Part shown: positions 1 through 6,839 of the stretch, piece after piece
Numbering within the stretch: the stretch's first letter is position 1
Layout: each line of letters starts with the position of its first letter
Assembly (NCBI GenBank): GCA_001778455.1
Contig: MFGX01000099.1
Span: forward strand, 1-11,306
Length of the DNA: 11,306 bases
DNA from: Candidatus Fraserbacteria bacterium RBG_16_55_9
GTDB lineage: Bacteria; Bipolaricaulota; Bipolaricaulia; RBG-16-55-9
Direction: 5' to 3'
Made by a program: the position numbers and the translations under genes
Notes under the pieces: model-generated
Database searches by the model: none
Seen by the model: the letters and a program-made list of their open reading frames with translations, nothing else
What the model was told of the DNA's origin: nothing

Positions 1-689
1 CCAACGGCATGCTTTTGGAGCGCTTCGCCCAGCCGCTCAGGGAAGCCGGCTTAGATCGAATCAACGTGAGCTTGCACTCGCTCCAGCCAGAGAGATTCCA
101 AAGACTCACACGCATGGGGACACTAGAGACAGTGATGACAGGCATCCGTAAAGCCATGGAAGTGGGACTTACGCCGATAAAGTTCAATGCGCTCATCATG
201 AAGGGCTTCAACGACGATGAGGTCGAAGACCTTTTCAAGCTCACACTGCAAGATCGGATCATCGTGCGGTTTCTGGAACTGATGCCCATAGGCGAGGCGC
301 TCAGTCTGGACGGCTTCGGATCGTATCTCAACTTGACGAAAGTGCGAGAGCGACTGACAGAGAAATATGGGCTTGTGCCTGCCGTGGAGAAGGGGAATGG
401 CCCTGCAAAGTACTGGAGAGTTCCGGGTGCTCCGGGGAAGGTGGGTTTCATCACCCCGATCTCCAACAAATACTGCGATACGTGCAGCCGAATTCGACTC
501 ACAGCCAACGGCGAGCTTCGACCCTGTTTGGCTTACGATGTGCATGTAAATATGCGAGAGGCAATTGTCAACCGCGATCTCGCCGCCATCGAAGAGGCTT
601 TCAAGAAAGCACTCGAGATCAAGCCCAAAGGCCATCATTGGGAAGAGGGGCAGACTACTCACACGGTCATGTCCACGTTGGGAGGCTGA
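1..689 (+). CDS. moaA: GTP 3',8-cyclase MoaA, 5' truncated
   Basis: Radical-SAM enzyme of the first step of molybdenum cofactor synthesis; with MoaC it turns GTP into cyclic pyranopterin monophosphate (cPMP). About 228 residues are visible. The reading frame is open to the window edge, entering at Asn-Gly of the conserved TNG segment, so the N-terminal radical-SAM CX3CX2C cluster lies outside the window. The visible part matches MoaA: AGLDRINVSLHSL, the FLELMPIG segment, and a C-terminal CX2CX13C set (YCDTC...LRPC) that binds the second [4Fe-4S] cluster holding GTP. It ends in MSTLGG, the C-terminal Gly-Gly tail known to be needed for activity in this family. The methionine at 9 is internal, not the start. 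It heads the visible operon; moaD begins 7 bases after its stop. Confidence 0.97.
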   Translation, partial: NGMLLERFAQPLREAGLDRINVSLHSLQPERFQRLTRMGTLETVMTGIRKAMEVGLTPIKFNALIMKGFNDDEVEDLFKLTLQDRIIVRFLELMPIGEALSLDGFGSYLNLTKVRERLTEKYGLVPAVEKGNGPAKYWRVPGAPGKVGFITPISNKYCDTCSRIRLTANGELRPCLAYDVHVNMREAIVNRDLAAIEEAFKKALEIKPKGHHWEEGQTTHTVMSTLGG

Positions 690-696
690 AGAGCCA

Positions 697-945
697 ATGC
701 GCGTGAAGGTCGTCTTCTACGGAGGACTTCAGCGCGACGTGGGCGTCAAGGAACAAGGCTTCCAATTTGCCGAAGACTCTCTCACCGTAAAGGAGATTGG
801 TGAAAAACTCATCGAAAGATATCCTGCCTTGCGCTCCAAGATGCAGAGCGTTGTATACGCTGTGGGCGATGAGATTGTCGATGGTGGTCACCTGGTGCGA
901 GATGGAGACGAGATTGGGCTTCTACCTCCGGTGAGTGGAGGATAG
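697..945 (+). CDS. moaD: Molybdopterin synthase sulfur-carrier subunit MoaD
   Basis: Small ubiquitin-like sulfur carrier of 82 residues, normal for MoaD. Its C-terminal glycine is activated to a thiocarboxylate, and two sulfurs are donated to cPMP in the MoaD-MoaE molybdopterin synthase. The sequence shows the beta-grasp opening MRVKVVFYGGL, an internal helix ending in IERYPAL, the GDEI segment and the defining tail LLPPVSGG. The start at 697 is chosen because it gives a full-length MoaD and follows GGGAGG at 680-685. The frame stays open upstream to 565, but that part overlaps moaA and has no MoaD-like sequence. The activating E1-type enzyme (MoeB) and the sulfur donor are not in the window. 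moaE starts 2 bases downstream. Confidence 0.96.
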   Translation: MRVKVVFYGGLQRDVGVKEQGFQFAEDSLTVKEIGEKLIERYPALRSKMQSVVYAVGDEIVDGGHLVRDGDEIGLLPPVSGG

Positions 946-947
946 AG

Positions 948-1391
948 ATGGGCCGCTGGATGACTGAACATTCTCTGGATCTGAACCAGCTCCTGCAAGA
1001 GACCGAAGACCCGGGCAGCGGAGGACTGGCTATTTTCTGTGGGACTGTGCGCAACGAGAATGAGGGAAAACCCGTGCGAGCGATCACTTACGAAGCCCAC
1101 GGGCACTTGGCTGAAAGAGTCCTGAGAGAAATTGAAGAGGAAGTGCTCGCGCGCTTCGATGTGCGACGCTGCCGGATTCAACACCGAATTGGCATGTTGC
1201 AACTGGGTGAGTCGAGTGTGATCGTCGTGGTCAGAGCCGCTCATCGTGCGGAGGCCTTTGAAGCCGCACGCTACGCCATTGATGAACTCAAACAACGTAC
1301 TCCGATCTGGAAGGAAGAACACTACGAGACGGGCGAAAGCCGTTTCCTTGAAGGCACCTCCTTGAAACCGGATGAGAAACTCAAGCTATGA
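948..1391 (+). CDS. moaE: Molybdopterin synthase catalytic subunit MoaE
   Basis: Large subunit (147 residues) of molybdopterin synthase, which with thiocarboxylated MoaD converts cPMP to molybdopterin. Family motifs are present: AIFCGTVRNENEG (about 28-40), ITYEAH (46-51), HRIGMLQLGESSVIVVV (79-95), AAHRAEAF (97-104), and IDELK...PIWKEE (111-124). The two lysines seven residues apart (K115, K122) match the catalytic pair described in E. coli MoaE, and His99-Arg100 match its conserved HR. The start at 948 has GGAGG at 937-941, six bases upstream. A second ATG at 960 has no comparable site. The stop overlaps the next start in an ATGA arrangement, typical of translational coupling. Confidence 0.97.
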   Translation: MGRWMTEHSLDLNQLLQETEDPGSGGLAIFCGTVRNENEGKPVRAITYEAHGHLAERVLREIEEEVLARFDVRRCRIQHRIGMLQLGESSVIVVVRAAHRAEAFEAARYAIDELKQRTPIWKEEHYETGESRFLEGTSLKPDEKLKL

Positions 1392-2311
1392 AGGATATCA
1401 CAGGAAAATCCGAGACACTGAGGGAGGCCGTAGCCGAAGCCTTCGTGGCAATCCCTCCCGAAGCGCAGTCGCTTCTCAAAGAGCGACATACTGAAAAGGG
1501 CGATGCCCTCGAGGTTGCCCGCGCAGCCGGAATTCTGGCGGCGAAGCGCACTTGGGAACTTCTTCCCTTCTGCCATCCCCTTCCTTTGACTCATGTGGAA
1601 ATCGCATACGCTTTCGAAGAGGAAGGCGTGCGCATTCAGGCATCTGTGAAGACGATTGCGCCCACGGGCGTGGAGATGGAAGCACTCACGGCCGCGAGCA
1701 TCGCTGCCCTCACGCTCTACGACATGCTCAAACCCCATACGGGAGAGATCGAGATTCGCTCGCTTCGCCTCGTTTCTAAGAAAGGCGGCAAGAGCGATTA
1801 TCGCAACGCGCTCTCGCCACCGGTGAAGGCTGCCGTGATCGTCTTGTCTGACAGCGTGGCCGCAGGCAAGAAGGAAGACAAAGCTGGCAGAGCCATTCTC
1901 GAAGCGCTGGAGAAAGAGCCCAGCGTGGAAGCCAAAGGGTATGAGATCTTGCCCGATGATCCCGAGCGGCTCCGAGAGAGTGTGGTCGCTCTCGTTGGGG
2001 GTGGCATAGATTTGATTCTCACTGTCGGGGGCACAGGGCTTGCACACACGGATCAGACCGTGGAAGCGCTTCGACCCCTCATAGAGCGCGAGATCCCTGG
2101 AGTCATGGAAGCAGCTCGGGCGTACGGTCAGCATCGCACACCGTACTCGATGCTTTCGCGTGGCATTGCAGGAATGATCAAGAATACGCTGGTGCTCACG
2201 CTGCCTGGCAGCACTCGCGGAGCCAAAGAGACGTATGACGCTCTCTTTCCTGCTGTGCTCCACGTCTTCTTCGTACTTCGAAAACTCCCTCACCCTCACG
2301 GTTATAGCTGA
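1388..2311 (+). CDS. moaCB: Bifunctional cofactor protein MoaC-MoaB/MogA fusion
   Basis: A 307-residue fusion. Residues 1 to about 137 are MoaC, cPMP synthase, acting just after MoaA. The expected E. coli active-site residues are all present: KGD (K37), CHPL (H63), GVEMEA (E96, E98) and YDMLK (D112, K115). Residues about 145-307 are a MoaB/MogA domain, which adenylylates molybdopterin before MoeA. It shows VLSDSVAAG (152-160), LPDD (188-191), GGTG (214-217) with Asp222, and LPGSTRG (272-278). The MoaC part starts directly at MKDITGK, lacking the roughly 14 residues that precede MVDVS in E. coli MoaC; no in-frame upstream start is favoured because moaE occupies that space. It joins two non-consecutive pathway steps. 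The architecture is known (bifunctional MoaC/MoaB proteins are annotated elsewhere). It overlaps moaE by 4 bases and the permease start by 1. Confidence 0.95.
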   Translation: MKDITGKSETLREAVAEAFVAIPPEAQSLLKERHTEKGDALEVARAAGILAAKRTWELLPFCHPLPLTHVEIAYAFEEEGVRIQASVKTIAPTGVEMEALTAASIAALTLYDMLKPHTGEIEIRSLRLVSKKGGKSDYRNALSPPVKAAVIVLSDSVAAGKKEDKAGRAILEALEKEPSVEAKGYEILPDDPERLRESVVALVGGGIDLILTVGGTGLAHTDQTVEALRPLIEREIPGVMEAARAYGQHRTPYSMLSRGIAGMIKNTLVLTLPGSTRGAKETYDALFPAVLHVFFVLRKLPHPHGYS

Positions 2312-3066
2312 TGCCTTCGGACCTCTGGCTGCTTCTACTGCTGTTTTTCATTGCGGCGTTGCTGTACTCTTCTGTTGGGCATGGGGGAGGCTCGGCGTAT
2401 CTTGCGATTGCGGCGCTCGTGGGGCTTGCTCGTGAGGAGATTGTTCCGATTGCGCTTACGCTGAATATCGCGGTCGCGGGCATCGGTTTCTGGAACTACT
2501 GGCGAGCGGGTCATTTCTCAGGGCAACTCCTTTTGCCCTTTGTGATAACCTCAATCCCGGCTGCATTCTTGGGGGGCCTGCTTACTATCTCGCCACGCGT
2601 CTTCGCAGGGCTTCTGGGCTTCACGTTGCTCCTGGCATCGGCCAGTCTCTTGGGGCTGGGTCAAGAGATTAGACCCAAATGGACGACGCAGCCACGTATC
2701 GTCTGGCCTACAGGCTTGATCATCGGTGCCGTATTGGGGCTCCTAGCGGGATTGATTGGCGTGGGAGGCGGCATTTTTCTCAGCCCGTTCTTACTCTTTC
2801 TCGGCTGGGCGGATGCGAAGCGCACAGCAGCTGTTTCCAGTGCCTTCATCGTGCTAAATTCCATGAGCGGGCTTCTGGCTCGTTCACTCCAGAGCAGCCC
2901 CAACTGGGATCTACTCTTACCTCTACTCGCATCCGTGGTCGTCGGGGGAATGCTCGGCTCACGGCTGGGGGCCCAGCGCTTCTCCCCGGTGCTGGTGCAG
3001 CGCCTGCTGGGGGCGGTGCTCTTCATCGCATCGCTCAAGCTGCTCCAGCAGGCCCTTTCTGGTTAG
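2311..3066 (+). CDS. TauE/SafE-family (TSUP) membrane permease
   Basis: Integral membrane protein of 251 residues with about eight hydrophobic segments (roughly 5-20, 28-40, 46-63, 72-92, 97-115, 133-165, 173-190, 200-218, 229-247). A two-fold internal repeat is visible: GHGGGSAYLA at 23-32 mirrors GVGGGIFLSP at 150-159. This glycine-rich motif in each half is typical of TSUP proteins (TauE/SafE, PF01925), which move sulfite, sulfonates or other small anions, often outward. The substrate cannot be read from sequence. Its start is fused to the moaCB stop (TGATG), and I see no good Shine-Dalgarno, so it probably relies on coupled re-initiation. Lying between moaCB and moeA, it may serve molybdenum or sulfur metabolism, for instance sulfite or molybdate/sulfate handling. 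That is inference. Confidence 0.9.
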   Translation: MPSDLWLLLLLFFIAALLYSSVGHGGGSAYLAIAALVGLAREEIVPIALTLNIAVAGIGFWNYWRAGHFSGQLLLPFVITSIPAAFLGGLLTISPRVFAGLLGFTLLLASASLLGLGQEIRPKWTTQPRIVWPTGLIIGAVLGLLAGLIGVGGGIFLSPFLLFLGWADAKRTAAVSSAFIVLNSMSGLLARSLQSSPNWDLLLPLLASVVVGGMLGSRLGAQRFSPVLVQRLLGAVLFIASLKLLQQALSG

Positions 3067-3074
3067 TGCTCCAG

Positions 3075-3099
3075 CGCTTGGGCTTGCGAGCTCAAAGCG
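3075..3099 (+). other. Intercistronic hairpin before moeA
   Basis: A stem of ten pairs (CGCTTGGGCT at 3075-3084 with AGCTCAAAGCG at 3089-3099) closes a four-base TGCG loop. It has one bulged A and one G-T pair. It starts 8 bases after the permease stop and ends 8 bases before the moeA GGAGG. No T-run follows, so it is not a standard intrinsic terminator. It could mark an mRNA processing or stabilising site or tune moeA translation. Read directly from sequence; function is inferred. Confidence 0.45.
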
Positions 3100-3116
3100 A
3101 GTAAAGTGGAGGAGCG

Positions 3117-4340
3117 ATGATCTCCGTTGATGAAGCGTTTCGGCACTATGAGAGTGAGATCTCCCCATTGCCTATCGTCGAAATGCCGTTAAGCGAGGCT
3201 CTCGGGCGAGTTCTAGCTGAAGACGTGCACGCTCAGACAGACCTGCCTCCCTTTCCACAAAGCGCGATGGATGGCTATGCTCTGCGTGCCGAGGACACGA
3301 AGAGCGCGAACCCTGAGCAGCCAGCCCGACTGCGCCTAGCGGGAGAGATCCCTGCAGGGAAGCTCTCTTCGATTCCAATACTGAAATCCGGAGAATCTAT
3401 GCGCATCTTCACCGGGGGATATGTGCCGCAAGGGTCCGATGCGATCTTGCGCCAAGAAGATGCGCAAGTTGAAAAGGACTGGCTGCTGGTGCGCAATGCT
3501 CTGCCTGCAGGTACTAATCTTCGAGAGCGAGGCGAGGAGATCTCCAAGGGTGAGAGCCTGGCGACAGCCGGCGTGCGACTCCAGCCTGGCCATCTGGCTG
3601 CCTTTGCGATTGCAGGGGTGGAACGAGTTCAAATTCACCGTGAGCCGCGGATTGCTGTGCTCACCACGGGAGATGAAGTAGTGCCTCCGGGCAAGCTGCT
3701 TGAGCCCGGGGAAGTCTACGATTCAAATACGCCTCTCATCACAAACTGGTTGCGCACCTGCAGCTATACTCGCATCTCCGCGGTGCATCTGCCCGATGAC
3801 CTAAAGGGTACGGAGAAAGCCATGCGCGATGCGTTAGCAAGCTCAGATCTGCTTGTCACAGCAGGCGGGGTCTCCGTCGGCGAGCGCGATTTCGTCATGG
3901 GTGCGGCCAAGGAGGCGGGCGTGCGCGAGATCTTCTGGAAAGTGCGGCAGAGGCCAGGCAAGCCCCTCTTCTTTGGAATGCATGGGAAAGTGCCGCTTCT
4001 CGGATTACCAGGCAACCCTGGCTCCGTCTTCACCTGCCTCGTAACGCATGTGCGACGGGTGCTTGATCTTTTGGAGAGTGCCTCTTCCTGGTCTCCGCTG
4101 TTGCTCAAAGGTCGACTGAGCGAGTCTCTCGCATTGAGCTTGGAGCGAGAGTGGTGGGTACGATGTCGTGTAGAGATCTCATCAGAAGGTGAAGTGTGGA
4201 TTATCCCGCTACCTCACCAATCCTCTCACATGATCACGAACCTCACCGAGTGCACGGCACTAGCACGTCTGCCCGAAGGAGAGGGAACCCTGGCGCGGGG
4301 AAGCATGATCTCTTGGACGCCTTGTGCGAATTCTCCGTAA
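3117..4340 (+). CDS. moeA: Molybdopterin molybdotransferase MoeA
   Basis: MoeA inserts molybdate into adenylylated molybdopterin, the final step of Mo-cofactor formation. Length is 407 residues, normal for the family. Motifs in order: MDGYALRAEDT (51-61), FTGGYVPQGSDAIL (98-111), RERGEEISKG (136-145), the MoaB-like core with TTGDE (183-187), TAGGVSVGERDF (248-259), RPGKPLFFG (279-287) and GLPGNPGSV (296-304), then the C-terminal beta domain ending near SHMITNLTE. Compared with E. coli MoeA as I recall it, the acidic residue at the Asp142 position is Glu (E141) and the Lys279 position is Arg (R279). Both look conservative, and Arg there is common. GGAGG at 3108-3112 precedes the ATG at 3117. 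It probably partners the MoaB domain of the upstream fusion. Confidence 0.97.
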   Translation: MISVDEAFRHYESEISPLPIVEMPLSEALGRVLAEDVHAQTDLPPFPQSAMDGYALRAEDTKSANPEQPARLRLAGEIPAGKLSSIPILKSGESMRIFTGGYVPQGSDAILRQEDAQVEKDWLLVRNALPAGTNLRERGEEISKGESLATAGVRLQPGHLAAFAIAGVERVQIHREPRIAVLTTGDEVVPPGKLLEPGEVYDSNTPLITNWLRTCSYTRISAVHLPDDLKGTEKAMRDALASSDLLVTAGGVSVGERDFVMGAAKEAGVREIFWKVRQRPGKPLFFGMHGKVPLLGLPGNPGSVFTCLVTHVRRVLDLLESASSWSPLLLKGRLSESLALSLEREWWVRCRVEISSEGEVWIIPLPHQSSHMITNLTECTALARLPEGEGTLARGSMISWTPCANSP

Positions 4341-4419
4341 CGCCGAGCCGGTTGGCGCAGGCTCAAAGATCGATGCACAATAGAAGTGGATAGGGTTCTC
4401 ACTGGGAGAAGGTCGAGCG

Positions 4420-6357
4420 ATGGGGAATGAACACAGACATCTGGCGGCCATCATGTTCACGGACATGGTCGGCTACACTGCCTTGACCCAGCAGAACGAA
4501 GCCCTGGCCCTCGAACTCCTCGTAGAACAGCAGAGAATGGTTCGCCGTCTCTTTCCCGCGCACAACGGCAAAGAGATCAAGGCCACGGGAGATGGTTTCT
4601 TCATCGAGTTCTCCAGTGCCCTCGAAGCCGCGCGCTGCGCCATTGCAATACAGAAGATGCTTGCAGATCGAAATGCATTCGCCCCCCTAGATCGAAGATT
4701 TCACATTCGCATCGGTCTCCACTTGGGGGATGTGGTGCACAGAGATGGGGATGTGTTTGGCGATGGGGTGAACATCGCATCTCGCATCGAGCCGCTGGCC
4801 GATCCCGGCGGAATCTCTATCTCTGAAGATATCTACCGGCAGATTCGAAATAAGATCGATGCACCCATCGTGAGTCTGGGTGAACGCGAATTGAAGAATG
4901 TGGAGCTGCCTGTGGGCATCTACAAAGTGGTCCTGCACAGTGAAGGCGAGGTGCCTCAATCGCCGACATTGCCCGATAAATCCCGCATCGCGGTATTGCC
5001 TCTGGTCAATCTCAGCACGGATCCCCAAGATGAATACTTCACGGATGGCATGACCGAGGAGTTGATTTACACGCTTTCAAAGATCTGTTGCCTCCGGGTC
5101 ATTGCCCAAACATCGGTCATGCGATACAAGGACGCAAGGAAGAGCGTTGCCGAGATTGGTCGAGAACTCAAAGTAGGGACGGTCTTGGAAGGCAGCGTGC
5201 GCAAAGCGGGGAACAAGCTTCGCATCACCGTGCAGCTCATCGATGTGCGAAGTGAGGAGCACCTATGGTCCGAGAAGTACGACCGCGAGCTGGAGGATGT
5301 ATTTGCCATTCAGAGTGACATTGCTCACAGGGTAGCCGAAGCACTGCAGGTGGAGTTACTGGCCAAGGAGAAGAGCCAGATCGATAAGAAGGCAACAGAG
5401 AACCTGGAAGCGTATCAACTCTATTTGAAGGGTCGCTACTTCTGGAACAAATGGACTGCCGGCGGCATGAAGAAAGGCATCGAATTCTTCACCCAGGCGA
5501 TCACAACGGACCCGAACTATGCTCTGGCGTACGCTGGGTTGGCAGACTCCCATAGCGGGCTCGGGTCCAGTGAAGCTCTCGGATTACCTCCCAAAGAAGC
5601 ATTGCAGAGAGCGAAAAAAGCTGCCGAGAAGGCTCTGGAGTTGGACGAGACATTGGCGGAAGCTCACACATCGCTAGGGCTCATCCAGCTGCATTACGAA
5701 TGGAATTGGGCGAATGCCAAGAGTGAACTGATGCGTGCCATCGAGCTGAACGCAAACCATGCAGACGCGTACCATTGGTATTCGCACTATTGGATCCTCC
5801 TGGGGCAGACGAATGAATCTTTGGTCGCGAGTAAGCGTGCTCTGGAACTGGATCCGCTTGACGTCGAGATGATCGTACATCTGGCATTTCACCACTTCTT
5901 TGCGCGTCAATACGATCTGGCTCTAGAGCAATGCCAGAAGGCGCTTGAGATGGATCCTAGCTTCTTCGAAGCGCACCTATTCTTGGGTTGGGCTTATGAG
6001 CAGAAAGCAATGTATGAAGAAGCGCTCGCCGCGCTTCAAGCCGCAAGGCGCATTGAAGATAGTCCCCGGACGTTGGTATGGATGGGACGCACCTATGCAA
6101 TGTCCGGCAGACGGGATGAGGCCATGAGGATGCTCAACGAACTGGACGAGCTATCCAGGAGAAGGTACGTCTCCCCCTATGACATGGCAACTATTCTGAT
6201 GAGCTTGGGTGAAAAGGATCAAGCATTCGAGTGGCTGGACAAAGCCTATGAGGCGCGTACGAGCTGGTTGGTCTATCTCAAAGTGGATCCCAGGTTCGAT
6301 AGCCTGCGCTCCGATCCGAGGTTCATGGCGCTGCTGAAGAAGATGGGCTTATATTAA
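4420..6357 (+). CDS. Class III adenylate cyclase with TolB/FlgO-like and TPR domains
   Basis: A 645-residue signalling protein. Residues about 5-172 are a class III cyclase domain with metal aspartates D15 (FTDMVGYT) and D58 (ATGDGF), K54, D111, and N118/R122 in GVNIASR. K54 and D111 (seven residues before N118) are the adenine-selecting pair known from bacterial adenylate cyclases, so cAMP is the likely product. Residues about 187-312 resemble the TolB/FlgO-type domain usual in this architecture (AVLPLVNLS, YFTDGMTEEL, GTVLEGSVR, LWSEKYDREL). Residues about 330-615 form TPR-like helical repeats, e.g. YALAYAGLADS and FFEAHLFLGWAYEQ. No signal peptide or membrane segment is seen, so it is probably cytoplasmic, with the TPRs as a protein-binding or sensing part. 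GGGAGAAGG at 4404-4412 supports the start. It lies 79 bases after moeA; a role in Mo metabolism is not implied by its domains. Confidence 0.93.
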   Translation: MGNEHRHLAAIMFTDMVGYTALTQQNEALALELLVEQQRMVRRLFPAHNGKEIKATGDGFFIEFSSALEAARCAIAIQKMLADRNAFAPLDRRFHIRIGLHLGDVVHRDGDVFGDGVNIASRIEPLADPGGISISEDIYRQIRNKIDAPIVSLGERELKNVELPVGIYKVVLHSEGEVPQSPTLPDKSRIAVLPLVNLSTDPQDEYFTDGMTEELIYTLSKICCLRVIAQTSVMRYKDARKSVAEIGRELKVGTVLEGSVRKAGNKLRITVQLIDVRSEEHLWSEKYDRELEDVFAIQSDIAHRVAEALQVELLAKEKSQIDKKATENLEAYQLYLKGRYFWNKWTAGGMKKGIEFFTQAITTDPNYALAYAGLADSHSGLGSSEALGLPPKEALQRAKKAAEKALELDETLAEAHTSLGLIQLHYEWNWANAKSELMRAIELNANHADAYHWYSHYWILLGQTNESLVASKRALELDPLDVEMIVHLAFHHFFARQYDLALEQCQKALEMDPSFFEAHLFLGWAYEQKAMYEEALAALQAARRIEDSPRTLVWMGRTYAMSGRRDEAMRMLNELDELSRRRYVSPYDMATILMSLGEKDQAFEWLDKAYEARTSWLVYLKVDPRFDSLRSDPRFMALLKKMGLY

Positions 6358-6770
6358 CTTCCCGCTTCCCGCTCTAGCTTCTTCCTCAAATCCTCCGGTA
6401 GTGGGATGGCTTTGAACGCTTTTAGATCCACCGTGACGTGCTTGATCTTCGCCTCCGCGCAAACCTCGCGCCCCTTAAAGACTCGAAATGAAAACGTCAC
6501 AGAGCGATTGCCCAGTTCAACCACTTCTAGCACGATGTCGATGGCATCGCCGTAGCGTACAGGTCGCTTGAAATCGGACTCCACATGCACGATGGGGAAG
6601 CCCAACGCAAGTTCGCCAATCAAATAGGGGTACGGAAATCCAATGTGCTCCATGAAGGCCTCTTCCGTGCGCTGAAAATAATCGAAAAAATTGGGATAGT
6701 AGACGACGCCCGCGTAGTCAATCTCGCCGAAGCTGATCTTCCAAGTGGCTTTGAAGGACATGGAGTTCAT
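6354..6770 (-). CDS. Hotdog acyl-CoA thioesterase, YbgC/4-HBT family
   Basis: Predicted acyl-CoA thioesterase of 138 residues, the usual size for a single hotdog domain. The N-terminal segment FGEIDYAGVVYYPNFFDYF matches the family active-site region, with Asp18 at the position of the catalytic aspartate of E. coli YbgC and a helix following it (RTEEAFMEHIG). VESDFKRPVRYGD (63-75) is another typical stretch. The acyl substrate is unknown; 4-hydroxybenzoyl-CoA-type and short-chain or aromatic acyl-CoAs are possible. The start at 6770 (MNSMSF) or the ATG at 6761 fits the family. The frame stays open to 7019, but that part lies across the divergent regulator gene and has no hotdog character. No strong Shine-Dalgarno is seen (GAGGGA lies about 14 bases upstream). 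Its stop codon overlaps the cyclase stop on the other strand. Confidence 0.9.
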   Translation of the reverse strand: MNSMSFKATWKISFGEIDYAGVVYYPNFFDYFQRTEEAFMEHIGFPYPYLIGELALGFPIVHVESDFKRPVRYGDAIDIVLEVVELGNRSVTFSFRVFKGREVCAEAKIKHVTVDLKAFKAIPLPEDLRKKLEREAGS

Positions 6771-6800
6771 AGTACAGCGGCCGATTCCCTCGAGCAAGAT

Positions 6801-6829
6801 TTGACAGAAGCGAATAAGCCAGGTAGACT
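6801..6829 (+). promoter_or_regulatory. Sigma-70-type promoter of the PerR-like regulator
   Basis: A perfect -35 TTGACA (6801-6806), a 17-base spacer and a -10 TAGACT (6824-6829, four of six consensus bases). Transcription would begin near 6836, only about 4 bases before the ATG at 6840 and 16 before the ATG at 6852. It sits in the 69-base gap between the divergent thioesterase and regulator genes. The importer promoter at 7331 has the same layout and also begins TTGACA-R-AAGC. I see no matching promoter for the thioesterase strand. Confidence 0.6.
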
Positions 6830-6839
6830 CCGTATAGAT

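Noticed and set aside
565..696. Upstream extension of moaD
   Set aside because: It overlaps moaA in another frame, and MoaD is full length from 697.
4341..4357. Hairpin CGCCGA-GCCGG-TTGGCG right after the moeA stop as a terminator
   Set aside because: The stem has only six pairs, one of them G-T, and no T-run follows; at best a weak structure.
4352..4381. Possible promoter TTGGCG-N18-CACAAT before the cyclase gene
   Set aside because: Both boxes are poor matches; the cyclase may have its own promoter, but the sequence does not show one convincingly.
6585..6839. Upstream extension of the Fur-family frame
   Set aside because: It is antisense to the thioesterase coding region, and the Fur-family fold begins after 6840.
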